DNA of 64,000 nt, from positions 496,001-560,000 of the forward strand of contig CAVZTE010000003.1 in the NCBI GenBank assembly GCA_963778165.1. Reading direction: 5' to 3'. This stretch comes from Bog-756 sp963778165. GTDB lineage: Bacteria > Actinomycetota > Acidimicrobiia > Acidimicrobiales > RAAP-2. A model generated the notes under the pieces. The model was not told where the DNA came from and ran no database searches. It saw only the letters and a list, made by a program, of their open reading frames with translations. The position numbers and the translations under genes were made by a program. Positions 62,458-64,000 of the stretch are shown here, piece after piece; within the stretch, counting starts at the first letter, position 1, and every line of letters starts with the position of its first letter.

Positions 62458-64000
62458 ATGTTGGATTCTCGCACGAGGGATCGGTTGGCGGATCGAGGCG
62501 GTAGGCGGAGAGCGCGTATGTGGTTCGCCGCCCTCGTCGTACCTATCCTTGGCCTTGGTGTGCTCGCAGGGAGTGGGTCCAGCAGACGCCAGCTCCACAA
62601 CCACCGCGGTTCAAGCCAGCGCCGGGCCGCCCAACAGCGCCGCCTACAACTGGGTCGAACTGCATCGTGACAGCAGCCTGAGCGGGTATGCCAGCAACAG
62701 CTCGCTGAACATCTCGAACGTGGGATCCCTCGGGGTCCGTTGGGCCGCCAGCATGTACGGTCCCGCCCTTACGTCTCCGGTCGTCTCTACCACCTCGCTC
62801 GGCATGATGACCTATGTCGGGACGGACGCCGGGTATGTCCTGGCCTTCAAGGCCGGAACGGCACAACTGGTGTGGGGCAGGCCCCTGGGCGGGAACATCA
62901 TCGCCTCACCGGTGGTGGCCGACGGGGCCCTGTGGATAGCGACGGAGACCCCGGCCAAGCTCTACAAGCTCGATCTCACCACCGGGGCCACCGAGTGCTC
63001 CCTGGTCACTTCCCACGAGTTCTATTCGAGCTTCACTGCGGCCACCCCGCCGGGAGGGAAGCCGTCGATCTACGTCTCCAACCTGGACAACGGCACCAGC
63101 TCCGGTCCGATGATGGGCATCGAAGCCAGCAACTGCTCGGTCGAGTGGAGCTTCAGCGCCTATCACACCCCACCCAACGGCCCCTGGGCGCCCATCGCCT
63201 ACGGCGTGGACAAGAAGGGCACCCCGCTGGTCTTGGACGGGACCTCGGACCCCGATCAGTCCGAGTACGCGGTCAACGCCCTGACCGGCAAGCTGGTCTG
63301 GCGATTCCAGGGCCCCGGCGACGGTGACTACGACATCGCCGCCGGTGCGGAGATCTCGGCTCCCGGGGTCAACGGGTTCGCCGACGGCGTGGCCTATGTG
63401 CCGACCAAGTTCGGGCAGATCTTCGCCCTGAACCTGACCACCGGGGCCAAAATCTGGAGCTACACCTTCAATCCACGCCCGCCGCTCACCACCAGCGCCA
63501 CCGGCCGGTCCACGCCGGCCCTCGACGGGACCAATCTGGTCTTCGGCTATCACAGCGGCGTGATGGATCTCAACGCCGTCAACGGAAAGCTCCGTTGGAA
63601 TTACAAGGACCCCTCCGGCACCGAGGTGCTCTCGTCGGTGGCCATCGTGGGCAAGACCCAGGCTGCGGTGATCTGTGCCGACCTGAGCGGTGCCGTGCAC
63701 GCTCTGAACATCGCCAACGGCGACTCCCTGTACAACTACCAGACCGGGGGCTACATCGTGTCGTCCCCGGCCGTGAGCGACGGGGACGTGCTGATTGCCT
63801 CCTCCGACGGGCTCCTCTACGACTTCGCCGTCGGCGGCGGCAACGACACCACCCTGCCGACGGCATCGACCACCTCGCCCTCCTACGGATCGTCGGTGGC
63901 CAATCCGAACGGCAGCGAGGTCATCTCCGGCACCGCTACCGATCCGGTCGGCGTCAGCTCGGTCGATGTCTCCATCGAGTCGGGGGGCGTCGGAGGAACC
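62458..64000 (+). CDS. Second copy of the propeller protein, partial and frameshifted near 62570
   Basis: From ATG 62458 the frame gives a new signal peptide (MLDSRTRDRLADRG, then RMWFAALVVPILGLGVLAG). At about 62570 one extra G puts it out of frame; skipping it gives GPADASSTTTAVQASAG and then a body nearly identical to the first copy, open to the window end (474 codons in one phase). The N-terminal 40 residues are only distantly similar to the first copy, while everything after is about 98-99 percent identical. The rest of the gene lies outside. Whether the copy is functional depends on the frameshift, which may be a join error. Confidence 0.75.
62571..64000 (+). repeat. Inverted near-identical repeat, right copy
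   Basis: The right arm of the 1430-bp inverted repeat described at 7271-8700. The first base that aligns well is 62571, right beside the frameshift and the change from diverged to near-identical sequence. It continues to the window end. The two arms are about 54 kb apart and in opposite orientation. Confidence 0.9.

Overview
The window is high-GC DNA (most genes use G/C at third positions, with many GTG starts) from an actinomycete-type bacterium. The block HAD phosphatase - phasin/histone-like protein - tlyA - nadK - recN - pyrG - NUDIX - xerD ... scpA - scpB - rluB ... cmk - der is the conserved actinobacterial order known from mycobacteria. The inserted aroH-tyrA-aroA-cmk-plsC run, the DUF512 gene before der and the many orphan membrane proteins suggest a deep-branching actinobacterial lineage, perhaps Acidimicrobiia-like. 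That placement is inference.

Layout. (1) 1-3473: the end of an integrated, decaying phage-like element. It holds an HK97-type prohead protease with small neighbours, then three genes that are broken by small indels (a WhiB-like regulator, a helix-turn-helix protein, and a small protein resembling DUF6953). The edge is a 3' fragment of tRNA-Leu(GAG), which I read as an attachment site. (2) 3606-11935: accessory DNA with an MmpS-like membrane protein, a secreted Cys-rich protein, a very large secreted beta-propeller protein, and several tiny Cys-rich proteins, two of which are tandem paralogues. (3) 11936-34266: envelope and membrane functions: M48 peptidase, a COQ4-motif protein, TMEM175-like channel, FUSC transporter, a six-hairpin lipoprotein, an ABC exporter pair, PAP2-like protein, GT-C-like protein, a PilZ-containing cellulose-synthase-like GT2, an acyltransferase-SGNH protein and a DoxX-Rieske fusion. 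(4) 34362-44867: desaturase, HAD phosphatase, tlyA, nadK, recN, pyrG, NUDIX, xerD, a DksA-like protein and a site-2 protease. (5) 45001-62155: YfhO-like protein, trpS, then a tightly overlapping scpA-scpB-rluB-aroH-tyrA-aroA-cmk-plsC operon, a GT2/HD pair, ispH, DUF512-der, and a pentapeptide-repeat protein. (6) 62458-end: a second, inverted copy of the propeller gene.

How the genes fit together. The core cluster joins chromosome maintenance (recN, xerD, scpAB), nucleotide and NAD(P) supply (pyrG, nadK, cmk), ribosome maturation (tlyA, rluB, der), aromatic amino acid synthesis (aroH, tyrA, aroA), isoprenoids (ispH) and lipids (plsC, desaturase). The accessory halves are dominated by surface and secreted proteins.

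Caution on quality: between 50.8 and 59.9 kb about twelve single-base indels interrupt seven genes (rluB, aroA, a GT2, an HD protein, ispH, DUF512, der), several of them normally essential, while 11.9-50.3 kb shows none. The clustering looks more like local sequence error than biology. Coordinates of these genes span the whole reconstructed gene.
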